DNA from: DATCMA01 sp036563645
Lineage (GTDB): Bacteria > Actinomycetota > Actinomycetes > Mycobacteriales > Micromonosporaceae
Assembly: GCA_036563645.1 (NCBI GenBank)
Contig: DATCMA010000037.1
Coordinates: forward strand, 1-64,000
DNA length: 64,000 nt
Direction of reading: 5' to 3'
Below the pieces are notes generated by a model. That model was given only the letters and a program-made list of their open reading frames with translations. It was not told where the DNA came from and did no database searches. The number at the start of each line of letters is the position of its first letter. Position 1 is the first letter of the stretch. Shown here in pieces: positions 52,185 to 61,429 of this stretch. Position numbers and translations under genes: made by a program.

Positions 52185-53081
52185 ATGCCTCGGCTGATCC
52201 TCACTCGGGGGTTGCCCGCCTCCGGCAAGACCACCTTCGCGCGTCGCTTGCAACCCACCGTGGTCCGGGTCAACCGCGACGATCTGCGCCGCATGATGCA
52301 CGGTACCCGCCTGCTGACCCAGTGGGCTGAGGCCCAGGTGACCGTGGCGCAACGGGCGCAGGTCGAGGCGCTGCTGCGGGCGAAGGTGGACGTCTGCGTC
52401 GACGACACGAACCTGCGCTCCCGCACGGTCAAGGAGTGGGCGGCGCTCGCGGCTCGGCTGGGCGCGCAGTTCGAGGTCCACGACTTCACCGACGTCCCGC
52501 TGGAGGAGTGCATCCGTCGTGACGCCGCGCGCCCGGAGTCCGAGCGGGTCGGTGAAGACGCGATCCGACGCCTCCACCAGCGCTACCTCGCGGGCCGGAA
52601 ACTGCCCTTGCCCATACCGACGGCGCCGACCGGGCGCCCCGCGGAGGTGTACACCCCACCGCCGGACGCGCCGCGGGTGGTGCTCGTCGACATCGACGGC
52701 ACCGTGGCGCTCCTCGGGAACCGCAGCCCGTACGACGTGACTCGGGTCAGCGAGGACACGCCGAACCACTCGGTGATCGCCGCGGTACGCGCGATGCACG
52801 CGGCCGGATACGGCGTGATCTTCTGTACCGGCCGGGACGCGACCGCCCGGGACGCGACGGAGGCGTGGCTCCGCGAGCACGTCGGCGTGCCCTACCTCGC
52901 CCTGCACATGCGCGCCCCCGGGGATTTCCGCAAAGACACCGTGGTCAAGCGGGAGATATTCGACCGCGAGCTCCGCGACCGATACCACGTCGTCGGGGTC
53001 TTCGAAGACCGGGCGCAAGTGGTCCGAATGTGGCGCGCGTTGGGACTGACGGTCTTCCAGGTCGCCGAAGGCGACTTTTGA
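52185..53081 (+). CDS. Bifunctional polynucleotide kinase/phosphatase (T4 Pnkp-like)
   Basis: A 298-residue, two-domain end-healing enzyme. The N-terminal kinase has the P-loop GLPASGKTT (K15) and VNRDDLRRMM with D32/D33 and R35. The C-terminal HAD phosphatase starts VVLVDIDGTVALL (D169, D171) and includes IFCTGRDATARDATEAWLREH and GVFEDRAQVVRMWRALG. This order matches T4 Pnkp, which repairs RNA or DNA 5'-OH/3'-phosphate ends. No ligase is nearby. A TACGGT -10-like element lies at 52161-52166. Confidence 0.85.
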   Translation: MPRLILTRGLPASGKTTFARRLQPTVVRVNRDDLRRMMHGTRLLTQWAEAQVTVAQRAQVEALLRAKVDVCVDDTNLRSRTVKEWAALAARLGAQFEVHDFTDVPLEECIRRDAARPESERVGEDAIRRLHQRYLAGRKLPLPIPTAPTGRPAEVYTPPPDAPRVVLVDIDGTVALLGNRSPYDVTRVSEDTPNHSVIAAVRAMHAAGYGVIFCTGRDATARDATEAWLREHVGVPYLALHMRAPGDFRKDTVVKREIFDRELRDRYHVVGVFEDRAQVVRMWRALGLTVFQVAEGDF

Positions 53082-53140
53082 TCGACTCCGTGCAGGGCCG
53101 GCCCGAGGGGAGCGCCGGCTCGCCGGTCCGCGGGATCCCA

Positions 53141-53172
53141 CACGGGCGCGGGACGCTGCGCCCGCGCCCGTG
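53141..53172. terminator. Bidirectional hairpin between rho and the kinase/phosphatase gene
   Basis: Perfect 12-base arms CACGGGCGCGGG and CCCGCGCCCGTG with an 8-base loop, between the convergent stops at 53081 and 53183. Confidence 0.6.
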
Positions 53173-53182
53173 GCCACCGCGT

Positions 53183-55018
53183 CTACTCCCCCGGCGTCGA
53201 CTTGGCGATCTGCATCAGGAACTCGGTGTTGGTGCGGGTCTGCTTGAGCTTGTCCAGCAACAGATCCAGCGCCGCCTGCGGATCCAGCGAAGCCAGCACC
53301 TTGCGCAGCTTGTGCACGATCGCCAGCTCCTCCGGCGACAGCAGGAGCTCTTCCTTCCGAGTTCCCGAGGCGCTGACGTCGACCGCTGGGAAGGTACGCC
53401 TCTCGGCGATCTTCCGGTCGAGCTTCAGCTCCGCGTTACCCGTGCCCTTGAATTCCTCGAAAATCACCGTGTCGGCCATCGAGCCGGTCTCCACCAGCGC
53501 GGTGGCGATGATGGTCAGCGACCCTCCATTTTCGATGTTTCGGGCCGCGCCGAGGAATCGCTTAGGCGGGTACAGCGCGGTGGAGTCGATACCACCGGAC
53601 ATGATGCGGCCGCTGGCCGGTGCCGCCAAGTTGTACGACCGCCCCAGCCGCGTCACGGAGTCGAGCAGCACCACCACGTCGTGACCCAACTCGACGAGGC
53701 GCTTGGCGCGCTCGATCGCCAGTTCGGCGACGGTGATGTGGTCCTGCGGAGGACGGTCGAACGTCGCGGCGATCACCTCGCCCTTGACCGACCGCTGCAT
53801 GTCGGTGACCTCTTCTGGCCGCTCGTCGACGAGCACGACCATGAGGTGCACCTCGGGGTTGTTGCGGGTGATCGCGTTGGCGATCGCCTGCAACACCATG
53901 GTCTTCCCGGCTTTCGGCGGCGAGACGATCAACGCCCGCTGCCCCTTGCCCATGGGCATGACCAGGTCGATGACCCGCGTGGTGAGAATGTGCGGCTCCG
54001 TCTCCAGCCGCAGGCGCTCCTGCGGGTAGAGCGGGGTCAGCTTGTAGAACTCCGGCCGGTTCTTGGCCTCCTCCGGATCCATCCCGTTGACCGAATCCAG
54101 CCGGACCAACGGGTTGTACTTGTCCCGCCGCTGCTCACCCTCACGGGTCGCGCGCACCGCTCCGGTCACCGCGTCGCCCCGCCGCAGGCCGTACTTCTTC
54201 ACCTGCGACATGGAGACGTACACGTCGTTCGGACCGGAGAGGTAACCGGTGGTGCGGATGAAGGCGTAGTTGTCCAGGACGTCGAGGATGCCCGCCACCG
54301 GGACGAGAACCTCGTCCTCGCTGACCTGTGGCTCGCGGCTGTCGCTGCTCTCGCCCCGCTCACCGCGGCTCCGCCGGCGGTCCCGGAAGCGGCTGCGCCG
54401 GCTGCGCCGGCCGCCGTTGTCGCTCTCCTCGTCGGCGTCGGTGTCGCGCTCGGCGCGCTGCCCGCGCTCCGTCCCGTTGCGCTCGCCTCCGTTGCGTTCG
54501 GGGCGCTCACGACGGGTCTCGGCGCGCTCGCCGTTGTGCTCGGTGGCCTCCTCCGCCTGCTCAGCGGTGGCCGTCGCGCGGCCGCGTCGCGACTCCCGCG
54601 GGCGCTCCTCACCCTCGGCAGCGGCGGCAGGCTCGGCTTCAGCGGTCTCGGTAGCGGCAGGCTTCTCCGCCGTCGGGGCAGCTGCTTCGGCCTCGGCCGG
54701 GGGCCGCTCACCGTCGGGTTGGTCTCCGGCACGGACCTCGGCGCGTACCTCATCCCGTGTGGGCGCGGAAGCGGCCGCGACCTCGGTCCGCGGACGAGGC
54801 GTGCCCGCGGCGGCCTGACGCTCCATAATCGCCGCGATCAGCTCGCCTTTGCGCATCCGGGCCGTACCGGAGATGCCGAGCGACGCGGCCAGGCTTTGCA
54901 GCTCTGGCAGCAGCATCGCCGACAAGCCCGTCCCAGAGCGCCGACGGCGGGTGGGCGCGGTTGTGGTGGCGTCAGCGACGTTGGAGACATCCGACGTCAC
55001 GTCGGTGGTGTCGCTCAA
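53183..55018 (-). CDS. rho: Transcription termination factor Rho
   Basis: Hexameric RNA helicase ending transcription. 611 residues, larger than E. coli Rho (419) because of an N-terminal extension and an Arg/Glu-rich insertion (about 60-230) before the RNA-binding domain. The P-loop is IVSPPKAGKTMVLQAIA; VDERPEEVTDMQR and SGGIDSTALYPPKRFLGAARN are the catalytic and translocation loop segments. TTG 55018 is chosen for GGAAGGA just upstream; the frame extends to 55132. A promoter lies about 290 bases upstream. Confidence 0.96.
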   Translation of the reverse strand: MSDTTDVTSDVSNVADATTTAPTRRRRSGTGLSAMLLPELQSLAASLGISGTARMRKGELIAAIMERQAAAGTPRPRTEVAAASAPTRDEVRAEVRAGDQPDGERPPAEAEAAAPTAEKPAATETAEAEPAAAAEGEERPRESRRGRATATAEQAEEATEHNGERAETRRERPERNGGERNGTERGQRAERDTDADEESDNGGRRSRRSRFRDRRRSRGERGESSDSREPQVSEDEVLVPVAGILDVLDNYAFIRTTGYLSGPNDVYVSMSQVKKYGLRRGDAVTGAVRATREGEQRRDKYNPLVRLDSVNGMDPEEAKNRPEFYKLTPLYPQERLRLETEPHILTTRVIDLVMPMGKGQRALIVSPPKAGKTMVLQAIANAITRNNPEVHLMVVLVDERPEEVTDMQRSVKGEVIAATFDRPPQDHITVAELAIERAKRLVELGHDVVVLLDSVTRLGRSYNLAAPASGRIMSGGIDSTALYPPKRFLGAARNIENGGSLTIIATALVETGSMADTVIFEEFKGTGNAELKLDRKIAERRTFPAVDVSASGTRKEELLLSPEELAIVHKLRKVLASLDPQAALDLLLDKLKQTRTNTEFLMQIAKSTPGE

Positions 55019-55323
55019 TGGATTCCTTCCCTCGATAGGCCGGGCTACCCGGAGGATCGAAGAACGTAGTGGCCGGGCGGCCTCGGTGCACCCGCCTCGC
55101 TTGACGCGTCGCGGGAGTCTCTCGCACAGCAATCACCAGTGCCCTACCGCCGATGCTGGTATCGCCGGTAGATCGTGGTGTCTGCGGCGATCCATGGAGA
55201 CTGCGGTTTGGCGTAGTGCCTAGGCAATGAGTGAGACGGGCTGACCGCCATTAGCTTCGGGGTGCGCCGCCCCGCAGAAGAGATCGCGTGCTTCACAGCT
55301 GTGCTACTAGGTCTAGAGCCTAA
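55019..55323 (-). other. Rho gene leader (about 290 bases)
   Basis: No annotated gene. It includes a 35-codon open frame from ATG 55251 to TAG 55144 without a good ribosome site, and a hairpin near 55254-55280 (CGGGG/CCCCG). A long leader fits autoregulation of rho by Rho-dependent attenuation, known in E. coli but only inferred here. Confidence 0.45.
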
Positions 55324-55346
55324 TCAACTCTTCCGACCTGCGGCAA
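55317..55346 (-). promoter_or_regulatory. Candidate rho promoter
   Basis: TTGCCG (55341-55346), 18-base spacer, TAGGCT (55317-55322) on the minus strand; the -35 and spacer overlap the end of thrB. Confidence 0.5.
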
Positions 55347-56322
55347 CAGTGTCCGGCTCGGCGTGTCCCAGTATAGCCGTTTCGATCCGGGCGCCCGTGA
55401 CGTCAATAGCCAACGTCTGCGCGGACCAGCCCATTCCCGGGTCAAAGTCGGACGGTACGGGGGTAAGCGCCAAAACCGATGGTCCTGCCCCACTGACCAC
55501 GGCCGCCACACCCGCCGCACGCAACGCGGACACCAACGCCGCCGTCGCGGGCATGGCGGACGCCCGGTACCCCTGGTGCAGCCAGTCTTCCGTCGCGGGC
55601 AACAGCAGCGTGGGATCCGTGGTCAGGGCGTGCACCAACAGCGCGGCCCGGCCAGCGGTCCAGGCGGCGTGCGCGTGCGGCACGGTAGCCGGGAGCGCGG
55701 CGCGGGCGACCTCAGTGAGCCCGCGCTCCTGCGGCACGAAGACCGTCGGCTGGATCGCGGGCGCGGGCATCAGGGAGACGGCGCGCGCGCCACTCCCAGG
55801 CGCGGAGGACGCCTTCTCGGCGCCGACGCCATCGCCCTCCGGCTCCATCCACGCGATGGTGAACCCACCCAACAGGCACGGAGCCACGTTGTCGGGATGT
55901 CCCTCCAGTCGGGCCGCGATGCGCAACAGCCCCGCGCGGTCCAGGCGCTGGTCACCGTCGACCACCAGGGCCCGGGCGAGGTGGACCCCCGCGACGATCG
56001 CCGCCGACGACGAGCCGAGGCCGCGCGCCTGGGGAATCCGGTTCACGCACGAGATCGCGATGCCGGGCGGACGACCACCCAGGACGTCAAAGGTCTCGTA
56101 CATGGCCCGCACGATCAGGTGCCGCTCGTCGGTCGGCAGCTCCCCGGCGCCCTCACCGGTCACCTCGACCTGACAGCCACCGTCGGTGACCCACGCGGTG
56201 ACCTCGTCGTAGAGCGCGAGCGCCAACCCGAGCGCGTCGAAGCCAGGGCCGAGGTTCGCGCTGGTGGCTGGCACGCGCACCCGCACCGGCCCGGAGACGA
56301 AGGAGAGACCCATTTGCCACAT
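55324..56322 (-). CDS. thrB: Homoserine kinase
   Basis: Phosphorylates homoserine for threonine synthesis; GHMP kinase family, 332 residues from ATG 56322. N-terminal VRVPATSANLGPGFDALGLAL, ATP-binding ARGLGSSSAAIVAGVHLA and C-terminal AAVVSGAGPSVLAL are diagnostic. The start is uncertain because no RBS is visible: ATG 56313 and a frame to 56385 are alternatives. It is separated from thrC by two transporter genes. Confidence 0.94.
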   Translation of the reverse strand: MWQMGLSFVSGPVRVRVPATSANLGPGFDALGLALALYDEVTAWVTDGGCQVEVTGEGAGELPTDERHLIVRAMYETFDVLGGRPPGIAISCVNRIPQARGLGSSSAAIVAGVHLARALVVDGDQRLDRAGLLRIAARLEGHPDNVAPCLLGGFTIAWMEPEGDGVGAEKASSAPGSGARAVSLMPAPAIQPTVFVPQERGLTEVARAALPATVPHAHAAWTAGRAALLVHALTTDPTLLLPATEDWLHQGYRASAMPATAALVSALRAAGVAAVVSGAGPSVLALTPVPSDFDPGMGWSAQTLAIDVTGARIETAILGHAEPDTVAAGRKS

Positions 56323-56555
56323 GCTAAGTGCTGCCGACGTAAAGATCTCTCGCACGGTCGTGGTCGATCCGGTCGGCACCGTCAAGGGCCGGTGACCCGC
56401 CGGTCGGCGTAGCCCTGGTCGAGTACGGACAATCGCCGCGTCTGGGCTGAGACCGACGCTGTTGCCCCTCCCCTTCCCGGCTCAACCCAGAGGTGTCGCG
56501 TGGGTGGGAGACACCTCACACAGCGGACAGACCCCATCCGACACCGCAATCGCCA

Positions 56556-57782
56556 TCACTCGCGTACCGGCTCAGGCGTGTCCACTCGGGCGAGCCGACG
56601 CGTCGCGAGCCACCACACCACGGCGTACACAAACGTCACCAAGCCGCAGCCGGCGAGTACCGCCTGCTCGCTGACGTGATCCACGACGGCCGCCACCACG
56701 AGCTGGCTCGCGGAGATGGCGAGCGTGGCCACCATCATGTCGGTGGCGAAGACACGCCCGCGCAGGCGATCGGGCACCTCTCCCTGGAGCGCGAAGTTCG
56801 ACATGGCCCAGTTCCCGCCGCCGGCGAGGTGGGCCAGGAAGACCAAGGCGAGGAGGAGGGGGAAGACCGTGGTCACCGACGCGCCGAGGTAGCTGAGGCC
56901 GTACGTGGCCATCGACAGGGCCATGCCGGGGAGCAGCCAGGAGCGCCGGGTGAGCACGGCGCGCATCAGCAGCGGCCCGACCATACTGCCCGCCCCGCGG
57001 ACGGCGAAGAGCAGGCCGGTGCCGATCGCACCCGCGCCGAACATCCCGGCGAGGAGCGGGAAGACGGTGAGGACACCGTTGCCGAGCCCGACCGCCGACT
57101 TGACGGTGACCAGGGCGCGTACCCGCGGATTGCTTCTAATGTAGACAAATGCCTCACGTACGGCGGACCGGGCGGCGACCACCGGGGCCGCGCCGTGCGC
57201 CTGCAACGGCCGGCGGATCCGCCACGCCACGAGGGCCGATCCGACCAGCGCGTCCGCGGCGAGTGCGAAGCAGGTGTACGGACCGAGCACGCTGCTGAGC
57301 ACCCCGCCCAGTGAGGCACCGACCACCGTCATCGTGCCCCACGCCGAGCCCGCCACCGCGTTCGCGGCGGACAGCTCGGCGGGGTCCACGACGTTGGGCA
57401 GTGCCGCTTGCGCCGCCGGCGAGTAGAACGCCTTCGCCACCGCGACCACGCCGATGGCGGCGAGGGCGAGCCAGGCACCGTGCGCGCTGCGGACCGCCAA
57501 CAGCAGCACGATGCCGACCACTGTGATCACATTGGCGTAGATCATTAGCCGTTTCCGGTCGACGCGGTCGGCGATCGTTCCGGCGTAGGGCAGTAACAGT
57601 GCCGTGATCCCGGTGTCGATCGCGATGACCAGTCCGCCCCACACGCCGCTTCCGGTCAGTGTGGGGAGGAGCTCCAGCAACGGCACCATGACGAACCAGT
57701 CGGCGCCAAAGACCACGAGCTGGGCGGCGAAGAGGTAACGGAAGTCTCGATTCCTGGTAAGGACCGATAACGGAGACGGCAC
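56556..57782 (-). CDS. Major facilitator superfamily transporter
   Basis: About 408 residues with 12 membrane helices, beginning NRDFRYLFAAQLVVFGADWF, the MFS_3 type of efflux protein found in actinomycetes. The intracellular loop RVDRKRL is the motif A region. GTG 57782 with AGGG eight bases upstream is preferred; GTG 57815 lies against a hairpin. Substrate unknown. Confidence 0.85.
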   Translation of the reverse strand: MPSPLSVLTRNRDFRYLFAAQLVVFGADWFVMVPLLELLPTLTGSGVWGGLVIAIDTGITALLLPYAGTIADRVDRKRLMIYANVITVVGIVLLLAVRSAHGAWLALAAIGVVAVAKAFYSPAAQAALPNVVDPAELSAANAVAGSAWGTMTVVGASLGGVLSSVLGPYTCFALAADALVGSALVAWRIRRPLQAHGAAPVVAARSAVREAFVYIRSNPRVRALVTVKSAVGLGNGVLTVFPLLAGMFGAGAIGTGLLFAVRGAGSMVGPLLMRAVLTRRSWLLPGMALSMATYGLSYLGASVTTVFPLLLALVFLAHLAGGGNWAMSNFALQGEVPDRLRGRVFATDMMVATLAISASQLVVAAVVDHVSEQAVLAGCGLVTFVYAVVWWLATRRLARVDTPEPVRE

Positions 57783-57816
57783 GTATCGGACCCTACGCCG
57801 CCCCACGAAAGCCACC

Positions 57817-57850
57817 GGCCCGGACCCCGCGGATCACGGTGGTCCGGGCC
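57817..57850 (-). terminator. Hairpin after the RND transporter gene
   Basis: Perfect 10-base arms GGCCCGGACC and GGTCCGGGCC with a 14-base loop, about 40 bases after the RND stop and just before the MFS gene. Confidence 0.55.
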
Positions 57851-57887
57851 TCAGGCTCGTGCAGCCGCAGCGCCGCGATCGGCCGCG

Positions 57888-60800
57888 CTAGCGATCCGAT
57901 TCGGTGGCGCGGTCCCCCGAAGACCGGGTACGCGGCAGCCGCAACACCTCAAACTGGTCGGTCGCCTCGACGAGGGCGGTACTCGGCGCGGCGGCCGAGG
58001 CGCTCCCCTGGTCCGGCGCGCCGCTCGGTGGGGCCGCCCCATCGCCGGTCGCTGTCGCCGCGGCGTCCTCGGCGGGCCGCGCGGGCGACGGCGCGCGCTC
58101 CCCTCGCTCCTCCGCGCGCGCCCGGTGGCGAAGCCGCTGCGCGGCTCCCTCCACGAGGGTGTACAGCGCGGGGACCAGCACCAAGGTGAGGAGGGTGGAG
58201 CTCGCCAAGCCGCCGATGACGACGAGGGCCAACGGCCGCGCGATGAAGCCGCCGTCGCCGGTGAGCCCGAACGCCATCGGCAGCAGAGCGCAGACCGTCG
58301 CCACCGCGGTCATGAGGATCGGCCGCAGCCGGTGGCGTCCGCCCTCGATAACCGCTTCCTGGATCCCCATGCCGCGCCGGCGGTACTGGTTGATGAGGTC
58401 CATCAGCACGATGGCGTTCGTCACCACGATTCCGACGAGCATGAGGACGCCGATCAACGCCGGCACGCCCAGCGGCGTTCCGGTCGCGAGCAACAGCCCA
58501 ATCGCGCCGGTCGCGGCGAAGGGAATCGAGACCAGCAGCAGGAGCGGCTGGACCAGGCTACGGAAGGTCGCCACCATGATCAGGTAGACGATGGCGATGG
58601 CGGCCAGCACCGCCAGGCCGAGATCGGCGAACGCCTCCTCCTGATCCGCGCTGACACCGGCGATCCGGTACCGCGTCCCCTCGGGGAGGGAGAGCGCGGC
58701 GAGGCGCTCCTCCAACCGCGCCGTCGTGCGGCCCAGATCCCGACTGGTCGCGGTCCCACTGACGGTCACACTCCGCTCACCGTCGACACGGATAACCCGC
58801 GCAGGGCTCTCGGTCTCGACGATCTCGGCGACGTCGGCGAGACGAACCGGGCCTACCCGCAGCGCCCGAAGCTGCTCCGCCGTCACCGGCGGCGCGCCAC
58901 TGCTCACCACCACGTCGTGCGGCTCGCCGCTGAGCCGCACCTGGCCCACCGGGACGCCCCGGAACGACTGGGCCACGAGCTGTCCGATCTGCGCCTCCGA
59001 CAGTCCGTACCGCGCTGCCGCGTCCCGGTTGACACGCACCTGCACGCGGGGGACGCGTTCGGCGAGGTTGCTCTCCACGTCGACCAAATCGGGAACCGAC
59101 GCCATCGCCTCGCGCACCTGCTCGGCAGCGCGCGCCAGCGCCTCCTCGTCCGCCCCCTGGATGACGACATGGATCCGATTGGCGCCCATCACCTCAGCGC
59201 CACCGCCGACCGTGAGCTGGCCCACCCCGGTCAACCGGCTGAACTCGGCCCGCAGCTCATCCCGGACGGATGCCGCGTCGACGTCAGGCTCCAACGCCAC
59301 CATGAAGGTGGCCACCGTCGGGGAACCGGAGCCCATGCCGAGAAACTCGCCGCCGCCGACGGTCACCTGATACGTCCGTACTCCCTCGGTGCGGGCGAGG
59401 ACCTCCTCGACTTTCCGCGCCGCCGCGTCGGTCACCGTGAGACTGGTGCCGGCTGGCATGACTTGCCGGATGTTGAGCGTGTCCTGGCCAGATTCGTCAA
59501 GGAAGTTCGTCTCCAGACGGGTGGCCAGGCCGAAGGTGCCCACCAGCACGACAAGTCCAATCAGGACGGTTGTCCAGCGCTTGGTGGTGGCGAAGCGGAC
59601 AACCGGCAGATAGGCCCGCTGGAGCGGGCTGCGCAGCTCCTTCTCCTGCGCGGCTTGGCGAACCTCCGCGGCACTACGCCCGTCGCCCGCGGGCTTGAGG
59701 AACCAGTAGGCGAGCACCGGGATGACGGTCAGCGACACCACCAGGGAGGCGAGCAGCGCCACCGTCACCGTGATGGCGAACGGCGCGAAGAGCTCGCCGA
59801 CGAGACCGCCGACCAACGCGATCGGGGCGAACACCGCGACCGTGGTCAGCGTCGAGGCGGTGACCGCGCCCGCCACCTCGCGGACCGCGGTGAGGATCGC
59901 GGTACGCCGGGGCTCGCCGTAGCTGAGGTGCCGCTTGATGTTCTCCAACACCACGATGGAGTCATCCACGACGCGCCCCACCGCGATGGTCAGGCCGCCC
60001 AGGGTGAGCAGGTTGAGGGAGTGGTCACCGATCCAGAGGACGATCAGCGCCACGACAACCGAGAGCGGGATCGACACCGCGGTGACCACAGTGGAGCGGA
60101 CGGAGAGCAGGAACACCAGGATGACGACGACCGCCATGACGAGGCCGAGCAGCCCTTCGGTCGTCAAGCTCTTGATGGACCGCTCCACGAACGGCGCCTG
60201 GTCGAACACGACGGTCAGGCTGACTCCCGCAGCGGCGCTGAGCTCCCCGAGCCGTTCCCGGACATCCCGGGAAATCGCCACCGCGTTGCCATCCGGCCGG
60301 GCGATCACCGAGATGCCGAGACTCTCCGCGCCGTTGGTGCGGGTGAACGACGTCGGCGGGGTGAGCTGTTCCTCCACGGTCGCGACATCGCCGAGCCGAA
60401 TCAGCGCGCCCTTGCGGGTCGTCCCGACAGGCAGCGCGCGCAGCTCGTCGAGGGAGCTGATCGATGATCCGACTTGAACGGGGAGCGCCCTATCGCCATC
60501 GACGATGGCTCCCGCCGGCACCGCCACGCCGTTGGTGGTCAGCGCCGTCCTGATGGCGGTGGGGTCGATACGGGCGGCGGCGAGCTTCGCCGGATTGGGG
60601 GTGATCACGATCTGGGAATCCCGCGCGCCGGTGAGCTGCGCGTCGCGGACGCCCTCGATCTTCTCCAGCTCGGGAATGACGCGCGTCCGCAACCGGTCGG
60701 CGAGCTGCTGCACGTCGTCGCCGCCAGACGCAGCCAGCACGAGCGCCGGCAGATCGTCGGTGCTGCCGGCGAGCACCTGCAGCTCGACAGCGTCGGGAAG

Positions 60801-61157
60801 CTGCGCGTCAACGCGGTCGATCGCGGCGTGCAGCTCGTCGATCGCGTCATCGATGGCCGTGCCATAGTCGAACGCCACCTCAACGGTGGCGAAGCCCTCC
60901 TGGACAATGGAGGTGACGCTGTCCACCCCGGGTACGCCCTCAACGGCGTCCTCGATCGGCTCGACGACGCGCGCTTCCACCATGTCAGGGTCCGCCCCGG
61001 GATAGCTGGCGGTGATGAACGCACCGGGAATCTCCAGCGACGGCAGCAGCTGCTGCTTCAACCTGGGGATGGCGAACGCGCCGAATCCGGTGACCACTAC
61101 CGCGATGAGCGCGATGAGTCCGCGGTGGGCCAGGCTCAGTCTGGCGAGCAGAGACAT
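57888..61157 (-). CDS. RND-family efflux transporter (AcrB-like)
   Basis: About 1089 residues with the AcrB layout: first helix LIALIAVVVTGFGAFAIP, a large external loop, helices including the proton-relay TM4 IAVGRVVDDSIVVLENI (Asp-Asp conserved), a second external loop and final helices. The C-terminal 80 residues are disordered, rich in Ala/Glu/Pro. No periplasmic adaptor or outer-membrane factor gene is near, as expected in a Gram-positive. ATG 61157 is chosen after GAGGAG; GTG 61169 is possible. Drug or lipid export is typical; substrate unknown. Confidence 0.92.
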   Translation of the reverse strand: MSLLARLSLAHRGLIALIAVVVTGFGAFAIPRLKQQLLPSLEIPGAFITASYPGADPDMVEARVVEPIEDAVEGVPGVDSVTSIVQEGFATVEVAFDYGTAIDDAIDELHAAIDRVDAQLPDAVELQVLAGSTDDLPALVLAASGGDDVQQLADRLRTRVIPELEKIEGVRDAQLTGARDSQIVITPNPAKLAAARIDPTAIRTALTTNGVAVPAGAIVDGDRALPVQVGSSISSLDELRALPVGTTRKGALIRLGDVATVEEQLTPPTSFTRTNGAESLGISVIARPDGNAVAISRDVRERLGELSAAAGVSLTVVFDQAPFVERSIKSLTTEGLLGLVMAVVVILVFLLSVRSTVVTAVSIPLSVVVALIVLWIGDHSLNLLTLGGLTIAVGRVVDDSIVVLENIKRHLSYGEPRRTAILTAVREVAGAVTASTLTTVAVFAPIALVGGLVGELFAPFAITVTVALLASLVVSLTVIPVLAYWFLKPAGDGRSAAEVRQAAQEKELRSPLQRAYLPVVRFATTKRWTTVLIGLVVLVGTFGLATRLETNFLDESGQDTLNIRQVMPAGTSLTVTDAAARKVEEVLARTEGVRTYQVTVGGGEFLGMGSGSPTVATFMVALEPDVDAASVRDELRAEFSRLTGVGQLTVGGGAEVMGANRIHVVIQGADEEALARAAEQVREAMASVPDLVDVESNLAERVPRVQVRVNRDAAARYGLSEAQIGQLVAQSFRGVPVGQVRLSGEPHDVVVSSGAPPVTAEQLRALRVGPVRLADVAEIVETESPARVIRVDGERSVTVSGTATSRDLGRTTARLEERLAALSLPEGTRYRIAGVSADQEEAFADLGLAVLAAIAIVYLIMVATFRSLVQPLLLLVSIPFAATGAIGLLLATGTPLGVPALIGVLMLVGIVVTNAIVLMDLINQYRRRGMGIQEAVIEGGRHRLRPILMTAVATVCALLPMAFGLTGDGGFIARPLALVVIGGLASSTLLTLVLVPALYTLVEGAAQRLRHRARAEERGERAPSPARPAEDAAATATGDGAAPPSGAPDQGSASAAAPSTALVEATDQFEVLRLPRTRSSGDRATESDR

Positions 61158-61429
61158 GAGCGAGCTCACTCCTCGGTGCTGGGTGGGCTCGGCCGGCGAG
61201 GACGGCCGACAGGCCCGAAGACTGTTGTCGAGGCTGGATCGTCGTCATCCATTGGGTACGACCCGCGACCGGCAAAGCGGGGGCCATCGGTGTCTCGGCG
61301 CGTTTCGCTCCGTCGCATCCCTCCGGCCCGCTGCGCCAGGCCCGCCAACCCGCAAGCCCCGCTTACGCAGACCAGCCCCGAGACGTCCGCAGGGCGTCCG
61401 ATCACAGGGCTATATCAGGCTGGGCCCTA
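61158..61429 (-). other. Spacer between thrC and the RND gene
   Basis: 272 bases without a gene. The thrC stop is doubled (TGA TAG) and the motif GCCTGATA occurs twice around it (61412-61440). No convincing promoter or terminator was identified. Confidence 0.4.

Noticed and set aside
55144..55251. Small protein gene in the rho leader
   Set aside because: 35 codons without ribosome site or coding bias; kept only as a possible upstream frame.
58125..60467. Plus-strand frame of 780 codons opposite the RND transporter
   Set aside because: His/Arg/Asp-rich shadow of hydrophobic codons.
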